DNA of 64,000 nt, from IMG/VR virus record IMGVR_UViG_3300027782_000078, positions 1-64,000 of that record; one strand, 5' to 3'. Shown one piece after another: positions 18,537-29,596 of this stretch (positions are counted from its first letter, which is position 1; every line of letters starts with the position of its first letter). Position numbers and translations under genes: made by a program. Source of the stretch: a virus. A model generated the notes under the pieces. The model did not search any database, was not told the origin of the DNA, and worked only from the letters and a program-made list of their open reading frames with translations.

Positions 18537-21365
18537 CTATCCGGCTTCAGTGGTCTGGATATTGACTGTCCAGTTGATTGTCTTGGATGCAATGCCCTTT
18601 ACTTGAATATCAATGGAGTCCGAAACGACAGCATTATCCGATTGTACCGTAATTTCCAGCGCTGTCTGGCTTGCGTCAGCAGCAGCAATGACCACCGGGT
18701 CACCGAGCAACGTCAACGTTCCGCCAGTGGATGTCTTTCGAAACACTGCGGAGATTTCCCATGCGGCACCAGCGGAGTCGGTCGAATTCCACGCCGTAAT
18801 ATAAATCTTGGCAAACCACGTCGTGCCAACGGTAGTGGGTAGCGCAATGACGTTACTCGATGTTGGCGTCGTCACACCCGCACTTGTCAAACGAGTTACC
18901 GTTGCGTTTGTAGTTTGTCCATACAGAAGATAGACACCAACTCTGCGATAGCCTGCCGCAACGGTATTGCTGTTTGATCCCAAATTAAAGTACGTGGCGT
19001 TACCTGTGTGAAGAAGCTGATATTCCGCAGTGGTGTTTTGAACAAACAACGAGGAGGATTTGTTGTACAGTCGAAGATCGGTACTGGTCGGCGCTGCGAC
19101 CGATGCCTGCGACTTGAATACCTCAAAGATATTCTGTGTTGAGGAAGTTGCAAATATTGGAGAAGTGATTGTAGGGCTTTGATCAAGAACTGCTTTTCCT
19201 GTACCGACAATATCGCTAATCTGAGTGCCATTAATGCGAAACACATTTCCAGCACCAACCGTGTCAAACGTCTTGTTGGTGAACGTATCGGTCGTCGCCT
19301 TACCGACGAGCGTATCAGTGCTTGTGGGAAGCGTCAGTGTTCCCGTATTGACAATGGACGAGAAATTCGGCGTTGTCAGGGAGGGGCTGGTTGCAAGCAC
19401 TACCGATCCAGTTCCTGTTTTAGCGGTAATCGCCGTTCCAGCAATGCTGAATGAGTTGCCACTACCTCCGGTGTCGAACGTCTTGTTCGTGAACGTATCG
19501 GTCGTTGCCCTACCGACGAGCGTATCAGTGCTTATCGGAAGCGTCAGTGTTCCCGTATTGACAATGGACGAGAAATTCGGCGTTGTCAGGGAAGGGCTGG
19601 TCGCAAGAACTACCGATCCAGTTCCTGTTTTAGCGGTAATCGCCGTTCCAGCAATGCTGAATGAGTTGCCACTACCTCCGGTGTCGAACGTCTTGTTCGT
19701 GAATGTATCAGTCGTTGCCTTACCGACGAGCGTGTCTGTTGTTGACGGAAAGGTAATATTAATATTTGCCGCAAGCGAAGCGGGGGAAGCCAGTGTGATG
19801 GTCTTCGGCGTTCCTGTGTTGTCATTGAACAAAAGCCCGGAGTACGCAATGGTCTTTCCCGATAACGTCATCGTGTTGGAATTGGTTGCGACAACAGCGG
19901 TATCAATGCTCAGGGTATTTCCACTCTTGAGCAGGGGAGCAGTGACTTGTACCTGTCCCGCACCCGAGAACTGCGAGAAGGAGATAGCGGTTGTACCGAC
20001 ATTGATCGGTGCTTCTCCAGCCGTTTGCAGAACATAACCAATGGCCGCATTGACGGTACCGTATCCGGTGAAGACGAATGCACCCGGCGCAACGAACGAA
20101 GAAATTCCCGCAGGAAAATCAGCAGCACGTACCCATGCAGTTGTTTGCGCAATGTAGATACCATTTTGCGTTGCAGTGGTCTGATCCTTAACCAAGACCC
20201 GCATACCAGATGTCAATGATGTGGAAGCAACAGTCTGACTAACTGAGACTTGGTACGTTCCTGTTCCTCCAACGGTGCCTGTCAACTGCTGGACAATGTA
20301 TGTATTCGTCTGCGCAGAGCCGCCAAGAATAACATGTTCCGGCTCCAGTGTTCCTGCAGATATTGCCGTGACCGTCAGTGTTGTGCCACTGATCGCGCCA
20401 GTAAATACCGCCGCATAAATAACATGACCGTCGATGGTGAATGTTGACGCCGCTGCCGCGTTGGTGATAAGCGTAGAAATATCTGAAACCGTTGCAACGT
20501 GGACCGAGTCCTTGACATCAAGTCCTGTGCGATACGTATCCACATACGCCTTGTTGACGCCATCGGTGGATTGTGTAGGTGCGCCGACACTAGTGATTCT
20601 TGCTCCGCCGACATCAATCGTTCCGGTTCCGGTTGCAACAAGATTGACGTTCTGATTGCTTCCTCCTGCGGTGAATGTCAATGCTCCTGTACCAGTGATC
20701 GATCCAGTCGAAGTGCCCGTTCCGCCATACGCAACTGCAACGGTGGTTCCTTGCCACACGCCTGTTGCAATGGTTCCAACACTGGTAAGCGACGAGCTGA
20801 CAACAGCGGTGCCGAGTGCCGTTGCGGAAAGAGTGGTGACTCCGTTGATCTTGAACGTCTTGCCGGTAGCAATGCTCAGATCATTATTGACGGTAGTAGT
20901 TCCGCTAGACGCGCCAATGTTGAGTGTTGTTGCTGCTCCGGCGAAATTAATCGTGGTGGCATTTGTATTGACAAGATTGAACGATGCAGATGCTGTGTCA
21001 ATTGCTGTGCCAATTTTTGCGGCACCGGCAGCAAGTAGGGAATAATTGTCTGTTCCTGCTCCGGTTGGAGCGGCAAGAGCCAGCGTGTACGCATTGGTTC
21101 GTGTGCCTGCTCCAGCAGGAGCGGCAATGTACGCACCATATGCGTTCGTCAAGGTAAACGTAGAAGCAATGGCTGGACTATTTACATAGAGACCATAGGC
21201 ATCAGCGATACTTGCTCCAACCGCAAGGCTATTGACGGTCAATACCGCACTGCCAGTGGTATTCTGACTTGCCCGTGTTACTGTCAACCCACCTAGTGCA
21301 TCTGAACCTTCAATAGGTGTGGTAAATGTTGTTTGTTTTGCGGCGCTAAATGTTACGACAGCCAT
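18537..21365 (-). CDS. Long tail fiber protein with 70-residue tandem repeats
   Basis: Predicted 942 residues. N-terminus AKQTTFTTPIEGSDALGG, then TLSATALGTAVVSSSLTSVG, GVWQGTTVAVAYGGTGTST and VNKAYVDTYRTGLDVKDS, all typical phage fiber segments. Residues about 540-700 have tandem repeats with DTLVGKATTDTFTNKTFDT and NSFSIAGTAITAKTGTGSV, three partial to full copies with a 210-base DNA period. The C-terminal 180 residues form a distinct beta-rich region. GGAGG ribosome binding site before ATG 21365. Confidence 0.82.
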   Translation of the reverse strand: MAVVTFSAAKQTTFTTPIEGSDALGGLTVTRASQNTTGSAVLTVNSLAVGASIADAYGLYVNSPAIASTFTLTNAYGAYIAAPAGAGTRTNAYTLALAAPTGAGTDNYSLLAAGAAKIGTAIDTASASFNLVNTNATTINFAGAATTLNIGASSGTTTVNNDLSIATGKTFKINGVTTLSATALGTAVVSSSLTSVGTIATGVWQGTTVAVAYGGTGTSTGSITGTGALTFTAGGSNQNVNLVATGTGTIDVGGARITSVGAPTQSTDGVNKAYVDTYRTGLDVKDSVHVATVSDISTLITNAAAASTFTIDGHVIYAAVFTGAISGTTLTVTAISAGTLEPEHVILGGSAQTNTYIVQQLTGTVGGTGTYQVSVSQTVASTSLTSGMRVLVKDQTTATQNGIYIAQTTAWVRAADFPAGISSFVAPGAFVFTGYGTVNAAIGYVLQTAGEAPINVGTTAISFSQFSGAGQVQVTAPLLKSGNTLSIDTAVVATNSNTMTLSGKTIAYSGLLFNDNTGTPKTITLASPASLAANINITFPSTTDTLVGKATTDTFTNKTFDTGGSGNSFSIAGTAITAKTGTGSVVLATSPSLTTPNFSSIVNTGTLTLPISTDTLVGRATTDTFTNKTFDTGGSGNSFSIAGTAITAKTGTGSVVLATSPSLTTPNFSSIVNTGTLTLPTSTDTLVGKATTDTFTNKTFDTVGAGNVFRINGTQISDIVGTGKAVLDQSPTITSPIFATSSTQNIFEVFKSQASVAAPTSTDLRLYNKSSSLFVQNTTAEYQLLHTGNATYFNLGSNSNTVAAGYRRVGVYLLYGQTTNATVTRLTSAGVTTPTSSNVIALPTTVGTTWFAKIYITAWNSTDSAGAAWEISAVFRKTSTGGTLTLLGDPVVIAAADASQTALEITVQSDNAVVSDSIDIQVKGIASKTINWTVNIQTTEAG
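19261..19740. repeat. Tandem 210-base repeat in the fiber gene
   Basis: The block containing taccgacgag begins near 19301 and recurs at 19511 and 19721, an exact 210-base period. Copies one and two are nearly identical through most of the unit; the third copy is only partly retained. Each unit encodes 70 residues. Confidence 0.85.
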
Positions 21366-21366
21366 G

Positions 21367-21813
21367 CTAGACCTCCGTCAATACAATTGTTGCAATCCAA
21401 TTAATTACAGTATATTGAACTATTCCAGTACACTGTATGCTTAATGATCCATACGTGGTATTTTCAGAAAGCCGAACCTGCAATGCGGAGAGTTCCACAT
21501 CTGACATGGCATCAACCATCGAAACACCAACGATGCGTACACTGCTTTCGTTCACATAACGATGCACAAGCGCATTCATATTCCAACGAGCGGAATATTT
21601 GGGATTTGTATCGGTAGAAGCAACAATGGTTATTTGGCATGCATACGCAGCATTTGATCTAATGATTAATGAATTTAAACTGTTTTCAATGGCGTTCCCA
21701 TTTTTTGTAAGAAAAGTTGTGCCAGATCCTTGCGTTATTCCAGTAAGAATCAAGCCTTGATTACTTGCACTGGAGTCACTTGTGGCGCTTGTTACTCCAT
21801 AAATTTTAATCAT
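21367..21813 (-). CDS. Small virion protein, IYGVTS family
   Basis: Predicted 148 residues from ATG 21813, which overlaps the upstream stop as TAATG; a longer in-frame start at 21849 is within the neighbour and rejected. It begins MIKIYGVTSATSDSS and shares the IYGVTS start with the next upstream gene (MARIYGVTSVTN), so the two are paralogs. Mostly beta-strand composition with an Ile/Val-rich C-terminus. No known family recognised. Confidence 0.72.
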   Translation of the reverse strand: MIKIYGVTSATSDSSASNQGLILTGITQGSGTTFLTKNGNAIENSLNSLIIRSNAAYACQITIVASTDTNPKYSARWNMNALVHRYVNESSVRIVGVSMVDAMSDVELSALQVRLSENTTYGSLSIQCTGIVQYTVINWIATIVLTEV

Positions 21814-22097
21814 TATTTCATTTCCTTTATCCGGAAGTTTGCATTCCAATATAATTCGATATTTGGAGTTCCAGAAACGGAAATCATCAATGCGCCAATG
21901 CTGATATCCTCGTACACCTCTACGTATGTTGCAGCAAATTGCGGATCAGCAATAACGGCGGGAGGTGTCACGCCAACCAGCTTGGTGGAATAGGTTGTCG
22001 TTTCCCTTCGGATTACGCCCGAAAATCTCCACAGACCAGCAGCACTTCCCGATGTTGTCACTGCGCCAATGCTTACGTCAAAGATCAGTGCAGTATT
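21811..22097. repeat. Direct repeat copy 1 (partner at 22260-22546)
   Basis: A 287-base block that recurs 449 bases downstream with few mismatches, covering the duplicated C-terminal domain of two adjacent virion genes. Includes third-position identity, so the duplication is recent or homogenised by recombination. Confidence 0.85.
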
Positions 22098-22262
22098 GGA
22101 TCCAATAACAAATGTATTGCAAAGTTTTTCAAAAGTATCTCCGCCTGTCGTAAGAAACGTGGATCCAGTTCCTTGTGTTTTTCCACGAAGGAACACTCCC
22201 TCATTAACTCCATTGAAGCAATCTGCATTTGTGACGCTTGTTACTCCATAGATCCTAGCCAT
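21813..22262 (-). CDS. Small virion protein, C-terminal domain duplicated in neighbour
   Basis: Predicted 149 residues from ATG 22262 (TAATG overlap). Its last about 95 residues (TTSGSAAGLWRFSGVIRRET, then VYEDISIGALMISVSG) are almost identical to the C-terminus of the 376-residue protein at 22262-23392, and the DNA is also almost identical (21811-22097 versus 22260-22546). The N-terminus instead matches the 148-residue gene. It therefore looks like a recombinant of its two neighbours. Confidence 0.75.
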   Translation of the reverse strand: MARIYGVTSVTNADCFNGVNEGVFLRGKTQGTGSTFLTTGGDTFEKLCNTFVIGSNTALIFDVSIGAVTTSGSAAGLWRFSGVIRRETTTYSTKLVGVTPPAVIADPQFAATYVEVYEDISIGALMISVSGTPNIELYWNANFRIKEMK

Positions 22263-22546
22263 TATTTTATTTCCTTTATCTGGACGTTTGCATTCCAATA
22301 TAATTCAATATTTGGAGTTCCAGAAACGGAAATCATCAATGCGCCAATGCTGGTATCCTCGTACACCTCTACGTATGTTGCAGAAAATTGCCAATCAGCA
22401 ACAACAGTGGGAGTTGTCACGCCAATTAGCTTGGTGGAATAGGTTGTCGTTTCCCTTCGGATTACGCCCGCAAATCTCCACAGACCAGCAGCACTTCCCG
22501 ATGTTGTCACTGCGCCAATGCTCGCGTCAAAGATCAGTGCAGTATT
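22260..22546. repeat. Direct repeat copy 2 (partner at 21811-22097)
   Basis: Second copy of the 287-base block. It encodes the C-terminal domain of the 376-residue protein. Sequence diverges sharply beyond gtatt at 22546, marking a clean repeat border inside the gene. Confidence 0.85.
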
Positions 22547-23392
22547 CTGTGGCACAAAAATCAAATTATCAATGCAAGGAATGTTTCCATTGGTCGTCAT
22601 GATAACCGGAGCGAGTGATCCAAACGTCACTGCCGAGAGACTTACTCCCGGCGAATCTTTATAAACAGCGCTTTCAGATGAATCGAGAACTCTTTCGCCA
22701 TTTACAATCAGAGGATTTTGTTGCTCTTGTATTCCGTCCTCATAAATATCGCCAAAATCAACAGAGAACGCATAACCGTCTGTACCAAAAATTCTTCCTG
22801 ACCAATTGTGCGGATAGGTACAAGACACACTGAGCGTGCGAGCAAATGTTGATGTAGGAGCGTAGTTCTGGTCAGGACGTATGTCGCTTCCGCTATAACT
22901 TAATTCAGTTATTCCATAATGTTCAAAACTTATTATTCCCGTTTCATTGATAGGCGCAGATTCACCCTCATAAAGTGCTCGTTCCAGAAGACAGTACATG
23001 GCATTGAGCATGTCTGAATTTGGCGCAATCAAAACAAACAGGAATGTTCCTGTTTTCAATCGAACATTCTGCTGCCAATATTCCTGAGCAATTCCATCTT
23101 CGTTGTATGAGATGCCGTCATCAGCATAATTGCCAAGGACTTGTCCGGAAGGTCGGTCGTGATCTCCATCAACAACGAGGCTGATAAGCGGAGGAGGCTG
23201 CGTCAGGACAGAGTAACCACGACCGAGTGTCCATTTGTATCGTTCGTCCTGAATCCATCGCTTGACGATTTCCCTGCCTTTTTCGTCAATGAAATTCAGT
23301 GTTTCGTCGATTTTCCAAAGATTTTTTCCAGCACGAAGTTGGTCATAGAATTCCTGAACTCTGTGTATGAAGACATATTCCGGAATGGACAT
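22262..23392 (-). CDS. Virion structural protein (tail region) with repeated C-terminal domain
   Basis: Predicted 376 residues, AAGGTCATA ribosome binding site before ATG 23392. Residues 1-275 (MSIPEYVFIHRVQEFYDQL, VKRWIQDERYKW, FLFVLIAPNSDMLNAMYCL) are unlike fiber repeats and resemble a conserved tail or connector protein, though I cannot name the family. Residues about 280-376 are the domain shared with the 149-residue gene downstream. The fusion suggests that domain is an attachable adhesin or trimerisation unit. Confidence 0.72.
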   Translation of the reverse strand: MSIPEYVFIHRVQEFYDQLRAGKNLWKIDETLNFIDEKGREIVKRWIQDERYKWTLGRGYSVLTQPPPLISLVVDGDHDRPSGQVLGNYADDGISYNEDGIAQEYWQQNVRLKTGTFLFVLIAPNSDMLNAMYCLLERALYEGESAPINETGIISFEHYGITELSYSGSDIRPDQNYAPTSTFARTLSVSCTYPHNWSGRIFGTDGYAFSVDFGDIYEDGIQEQQNPLIVNGERVLDSSESAVYKDSPGVSLSAVTFGSLAPVIMTTNGNIPCIDNLIFVPQNTALIFDASIGAVTTSGSAAGLWRFAGVIRRETTTYSTKLIGVTTPTVVADWQFSATYVEVYEDTSIGALMISVSGTPNIELYWNANVQIKEIK

Positions 23393-23410
23393 ATTATGAC
23401 CTTATTGCTT

Positions 23411-23830
23411 TCATTCGCAGAACGCGAATCCCGAACGATGAGTGACAAGATACTCTGCAACAGATTCTGGAACTTCCGATTTTCCATTCGAGTCGATATT
23501 CAGGCAAAATCCCACACCATTTGGCATGTCAAACATCCATGTAGTTGCAGACGCATCAGCGCTCCAGTCAACAAGACGGACTTGTTTCATTGATTGACCG
23601 GTAAAGTCGTGGCGCAACGGCTCCACATATGGAGCAACAGGAGCTTCCTCCACAACAGGATTGGAGACAGCATTGGCTGCTTGCATCGCCAACGTAGCGA
23701 CCAATTCGGGATCTGCTCCGTTATCAATGGCCTTGATTGCTTGCTTCGCAATCTCTGCCTGAGCCCTTGCGGATTCCTCTAATTCTGCCTTTGCCCTTGC
23801 TGCACGAACAACTGCGCTTTCCCTTGCCAT
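23411..23830 (-). CDS. Hypothetical protein with Ala-rich helix, after capsid gene
   Basis: Predicted 139 residues. Residues 1-60 form an Arg/Glu/Ala-rich helix (MARESAVVRAARAKAELEE), followed by a Pro-rich linker (VEEAPVAPYVEPLRHDFTG) and a small C-terminal domain ending FAFCE. AAAGGA ribosome binding site before ATG 23830. It lies just past the terminator that follows the capsid candidate, so it heads the tail gene block. A head-tail joining or head accessory role is possible; not shown by sequence. Confidence 0.7.
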   Translation of the reverse strand: MARESAVVRAARAKAELEESARAQAEIAKQAIKAIDNGADPELVATLAMQAANAVSNPVVEEAPVAPYVEPLRHDFTGQSMKQVRLVDWSADASATTWMFDMPNGVGFCLNIDSNGKSEVPESVAEYLVTHRSGFAFCE

Positions 23831-23863
23831 GATAATTTTCCTTTTTCTTTTGACTAAAGCAAA

Positions 23864-23899
23864 GCCGCCGACACGCCTCGTGTTGAGGGCATCGGCGGC
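23864..23899 (-). terminator. Intrinsic terminator after the capsid gene
   Basis: Stem GCCGCCGA/TCGGCGGC with an inner GCCTC/GAGGGC stem, followed on the leftward strand by TTTGCTTT. It sits between the capsid gene stop (23937) and the next gene start (23830), where it would limit read-through from the abundant capsid message into the tail genes. Confidence 0.75.
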
Positions 23900-23936
23900 A
23901 TAGCCCGGTATGAATTATACCGCATTCAGAAGAATG

Positions 23937-25838
23937 TTATGTGAGCAGACCAACGTTCTTGAAGATGATCTGACGCTCCGGAGCCTTCACGACAAGCGTG
24001 TGATACAGGAGAAGCAGATATTCAAACGTCGTGCTGACAGGCGCCAACGGCATCTTGAGCAGCGGAGACATCTGAGCAACTACAAGGTCCGCAGGATTAC
24101 GGCACAGAAGTGGCGCAAGATTTGTATCAGGCATCGAGTTGTTGTACAACTCCGACGTGCCATTACGATCAATCCAAACCTGACGCGTTGTTGTGCTGCT
24201 CGCCTTACCGTCAATGTCGTATCCGACATAACGCCAATCGGGATCTGTAGCCGATGGCGTAATACCAGTCTTCTTGGTAATCCGGTAAATACGATAGACG
24301 CGAGCAGCTGAGGTGCCAGTTGATGCGCTGCGAGCATACTGCACGCGAACTTGCTTGTTGCTTCCACTCACAGTGACGCCGGTGGACGAAACGGTCATTA
24401 ATGATTCGCCTGAATCATTCACCGCAGAAACTCCATACCAGTACTTATCAGTACCACTGTAGGTCGAGAAATTGCTGGTATTGGCGTACGAGACCGCCAC
24501 AGATCCCTGATAGATGTTAGCATCCAGAACAGGCTTCACAGTACCACCAGTTACGCCCGCTCCGGTAGCAACAAACACCTTTCCAACTGCAGTACCATCT
24601 GCAGTCCCCACCAGTCCGGGGAATGTGGCGCTTCCACTAAAAGCCGTAACAATATACGTCGTGTCTGCAACAAGACTGCTGCTGCCAACGGGATCTGCTG
24701 AGCCGCTTACAAGAAGTCCCGGAATCGTGGATCCCATCGCAACAGAAGAGAGTGCATCAATGACGGTGGGAGCACTAGGAGATCCGGGATCAGCAGCACC
24801 ACCGGCGACATCCAGAGGCAGACCGCCCTCGACCGGCTCAGTGAAGATGGACCACTCGAAAGGAATGACTCCGAACGATGTCGCCTGACCAACCACCGAA
24901 AGACCGGCGATCAAATCGGTACGTGCTGAAGTAGTCAGGTCCGCACGATCAACACGGGTTCCGGGACCGTCAATGCTGTTGATGCCACTGAGAGCACCTT
25001 GGGCATCTCTGCCCTGCGAATAGATCGTGCTGTAGCGCAGCTTGCCAAGATCCTCGATGTTGCGAGGCGACATGAAAAGCGTCACATCATTGAAGGAAAG
25101 CAGCTTGCCTTCCGTCACCAGCCGTGTCGCCGCATTGGCAATCGCATCAAGCGTCAACGGCCTGCCCTGCAAGTCAATGATGCTCTTTGTGCGCTGAGTC
25201 GTGAGCTGCTTGAGGATTCCATCGTAGTTGGATTCCGTGCCGTCGCCGTCCTTGATGTCATCATCTCCATACATGATCGCGCGTTCGACGCGCTGCATGA
25301 AGTCCATCGTGCGGCCGAGCTGATCTTCAGCGACGGGATCCATGGACATTCCACCAAGAATGTTCGTCAAAACGACCGGATGAGTCACTCCACCCTTCGT
25401 TCCGAGGAACTTGATGTATGCCCCGTTTCTCGACCACTGACCCTTGCCACCATTGGGCAACCCACCTTCACGGAATCCGAAGAAACCACGGGTCGAACCG
25501 TAGCTCTCACGGCGATTCCACTGATAGAATGGCTGCTTGCTAGGCTCCTTGTGAAGGAATCGGAAGATCTTGAGATGCTCGGCCGTCGCGAGAACCGAGG
25601 TCATGGTGTTGTCAAGGTTTTCAAGACGCAACGCGCTGGCTTCGCCAGCGGGAAACGATCCGCCTGTTGTAATAGCTCCGTAGGTGTTGATACCGGTGCC
25701 AAGTGCCTTGCGAATTTCGTCAACAACCTCATCGCCACCGAACTGCTGACGCGACCAGTCCCGCACGATCATGTCAAACGACTTGTTGAGCGGTTCCGGC
25801 TTCTTATAGTGCTGGGGGAATTGTGTCAAAAGGGCCAT
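23937..25838 (-). CDS. Major capsid protein candidate with Ig-like insertion
   Basis: Predicted 633 residues. Third in the order protease, acidic protein, this gene, the classic head-module order. Residues about 195-300 (RVERAIMYGDDDIKDGDG, FMSPRNIEDLGKLRYS) and the C-terminus (YLLLLYHTLVVKAPERQI, then IIFKNVGLLT) look like HK97-fold capsid proteins. Between them about residues 340-560 form a Ser/Gly/Thr-rich beta module (KYWYGVSAVNDSGES) resembling an Ig or fibronectin domain, which probably projects from the capsid surface. GGAGGAG ribosome binding site. Strong but not proven. Confidence 0.75.
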   Translation of the reverse strand: MALLTQFPQHYKKPEPLNKSFDMIVRDWSRQQFGGDEVVDEIRKALGTGINTYGAITTGGSFPAGEASALRLENLDNTMTSVLATAEHLKIFRFLHKEPSKQPFYQWNRRESYGSTRGFFGFREGGLPNGGKGQWSRNGAYIKFLGTKGGVTHPVVLTNILGGMSMDPVAEDQLGRTMDFMQRVERAIMYGDDDIKDGDGTESNYDGILKQLTTQRTKSIIDLQGRPLTLDAIANAATRLVTEGKLLSFNDVTLFMSPRNIEDLGKLRYSTIYSQGRDAQGALSGINSIDGPGTRVDRADLTTSARTDLIAGLSVVGQATSFGVIPFEWSIFTEPVEGGLPLDVAGGAADPGSPSAPTVIDALSSVAMGSTIPGLLVSGSADPVGSSSLVADTTYIVTAFSGSATFPGLVGTADGTAVGKVFVATGAGVTGGTVKPVLDANIYQGSVAVSYANTSNFSTYSGTDKYWYGVSAVNDSGESLMTVSSTGVTVSGSNKQVRVQYARSASTGTSAARVYRIYRITKKTGITPSATDPDWRYVGYDIDGKASSTTTRQVWIDRNGTSELYNNSMPDTNLAPLLCRNPADLVVAQMSPLLKMPLAPVSTTFEYLLLLYHTLVVKAPERQIIFKNVGLLT

Positions 25839-25867
25839 TTTTTTCTCCTCCTAGTTTAAGACGTTGA

Positions 25868-27886
<2,019 letters not shown>

Positions 27887-27903
27887 CGGTTTCTCCTTTA
27901 TGC

Positions 27904-28854
27904 CTAGTGCAAGATTTTTAGTGCCAATGCCAGAATATCTGCTGCTTCATTTGGATCCATATTAGCACAATGTACCAAATGATCAAGTGCGCCACGTTTT
28001 CCAAAAACAAACCGGTCATTCTTTTTACAGTTTCTACCGTCTTTGCATTCAGTATAAAGTTTAGAAAGAATATATTCAGGGCTTGTTTTTTTATCTCTTG
28101 AGCTAGCAAGATATTCTTTTTTAAGCGCCCCAATATCTCCCAATCCGATTGTTTTTCTTATATTAGGTTCTATTGATTGTACCAAATGACCAAAGCTTTT
28201 GAAGATAAAATGCGGCACATTATTATCAATAACATCAACAAGAACGCTATCGTGAACTTTGAATCCTTGACTCTTGGCGACAACGCAGCGTGCAACTGAC
28301 TGGGCGTTGACGGGCTCGTGTGTTGCCGCCATGTGACGGACAACGGTCTCGACAAGCATGTGACCCTGTCTCATGCGAACGCCGCCTTCAACAGAAAATC
28401 CCAATGATCGGTCATTGCCAACACCCTGCGTGTCAGACAGCGCCTTGGCAAGTTGCCAAACAGCGTCGGCACGAGGAACTCCATCGAAGAGCAACGCACG
28501 AAAAAATGTGCACGGCTTGCCATTCGGTGTTGTTGGGCCACCTTCCATCTTGATGACTTCCAGCGGCTTGCCGATCTGATCCTCAGGAGAATGCGAGTGA
28601 TTCCAGTTCAAGTATCCCTTTTCCAACAAGTACGAGCAGTCCATCTTGTCCTGCATGACTATTTCGCCTTGCTGGTCCTTGTCCTCTGTTGATGCAATTC
28701 CTTCAATAATTTTTCCATGCTTCTTTTCGCCAGTATCATTGGTGTATTCACCAACATACGACTTTGAAAATCGCAATGGAAATTCAAACGTTGCATTCAT
28801 TCCTTCTGAAAGCAAAGTCTTACGATGTTGTTGAAGAGAAATTTGTGTAATCAT
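27904..28854 (-). CDS. Prohead protease (HK97 gp4 / peptidase U35 type)
   Basis: Predicted 316 residues. Motifs of the prohead serine protease family: GIASTEDKDQQGEIV near residues 52-66, NWNHSHSPEDQIGKPLEV with catalytic-type His86, and DRSLGFSVEGG with Ser150. The C-terminal half (KKEYLASSRDKKTSPEYIL) is extra. These enzymes cleave scaffold and capsid N-termini during head maturation, and the scaffold-like and capsid genes follow directly. ATG 28854 is preferred over GTG 28869; a TATAAT lies 12 bases upstream and there is no clear ribosome binding site. Confidence 0.85.
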   Translation of the reverse strand: MITQISLQQHRKTLLSEGMNATFEFPLRFSKSYVGEYTNDTGEKKHGKIIEGIASTEDKDQQGEIVMQDKMDCSYLLEKGYLNWNHSHSPEDQIGKPLEVIKMEGGPTTPNGKPCTFFRALLFDGVPRADAVWQLAKALSDTQGVGNDRSLGFSVEGGVRMRQGHMLVETVVRHMAATHEPVNAQSVARCVVAKSQGFKVHDSVLVDVIDNNVPHFIFKSFGHLVQSIEPNIRKTIGLGDIGALKKEYLASSRDKKTSPEYILSKLYTECKDGRNCKKNDRFVFGKRGALDHLVHCANMDPNEAADILALALKILH

Positions 28855-28869
28855 GATTTTATTATACAC

Positions 28870-28918
28870 AAAAAAATGCCATCGTTCCCTTTGTTTTTAC
28901 AAAAGGAAAGCGATGGCA
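28870..28918 (-). terminator. Intrinsic terminator between two leftward genes
   Basis: Stem TGCCATCG/CGATGGCA extended by T/A-rich pairs, followed on the leftward strand by seven Ts. It ends the 199-residue gene at 28943-29542 just before the protease gene, so the head genes likely have their own promoter. Confidence 0.8.
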
Positions 28919-28942
28919 CTATGAAAACGGAACAGCAGTTAT

Positions 28943-29542
28943 TTAAGAAGCGTTCTTCTCGTTATGATCACGCACTATTGCTGCTGCTTGGCGTCGTGTA
29001 AGCTCTCGCGCTTCATCAAGGGAAAGCGATGAGATCTTTATGATCTTTGCCGCAATTTCTTCGGTAACACGATCATCAGGACTTGAGACCTGAGCGGGCA
29101 CAGGAAGAGCCGCAACCGATAGCGCAGTAGTCTTGGCGCGTTCCGCGAAAACTTCCGAACGAATATTCTCTTCAAGCCCGTCGCCTCTGCCAAGCGCATC
29201 CATCCAAGCACGCTTCTTGGCGCGTGACTCAGCAACGTGCATGTAGAAAGCGGGATTGCTGACACCATGAATCACGCCAGCCCCGTTCTTGCGAGGATAG
29301 GCGGCTCCAAGTGACGTGTATCGACGAAGCGGATCGCCCTCGCGCAATGCAGGCATGACGCATACCGCCTTCACGACGCAAAGATACTCGTTATCCGCAA
29401 CAGGAGATACCTCAACAGAGGTTGCCGTCTCGATCATACCGGCCGTCCGAATCTCTTCCAGAACCTGATTATAGGAAGGGCCAGAATCACGAGGAGAATA
29501 CTGAGGCCGGGAAGAAGGAGAATAGGGAGTGCGTTGAGTCAT
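28943..29542 (-). CDS. Hypothetical protein with ssDNA-annealing-like motif
   Basis: Predicted 199 residues from ATG 29542 (MTQRTPYSP) with GGGAG eight bases upstream; a longer frame to 29596 lacks a good site. Residues about 85-115 contain YTSLGAAYPRKN then HVAESRAKKRAWMDALGRG, a Met/Ala-Glu-x-Arg-Ala-Lys-x-Arg pattern I associate with phage and plasmid DNA-binding or annealing proteins. The C-terminus is a charged helix. Single-strand annealing is only a hypothesis. Confidence 0.7.
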   Translation of the reverse strand: MTQRTPYSPSSRPQYSPRDSGPSYNQVLEEIRTAGMIETATSVEVSPVADNEYLCVVKAVCVMPALREGDPLRRYTSLGAAYPRKNGAGVIHGVSNPAFYMHVAESRAKKRAWMDALGRGDGLEENIRSEVFAERAKTTALSVAALPVPAQVSSPDDRVTEEIAAKIIKISSLSLDEARELTRRQAAAIVRDHNEKNAS

Positions 29543-29596
29543 AGGATGGCTCCCGTAAAAATGCAGGCATTGTTGCCTGCGAACAGCGTAACACAT

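Noticed and set aside
24999-25859. Long rightward frame of 286 codons opposite the capsid candidate
   Set aside because: It is a shadow of the capsid gene: no ribosome binding site, Arg/His-rich composition of a reverse frame, and the leftward gene has strong context.
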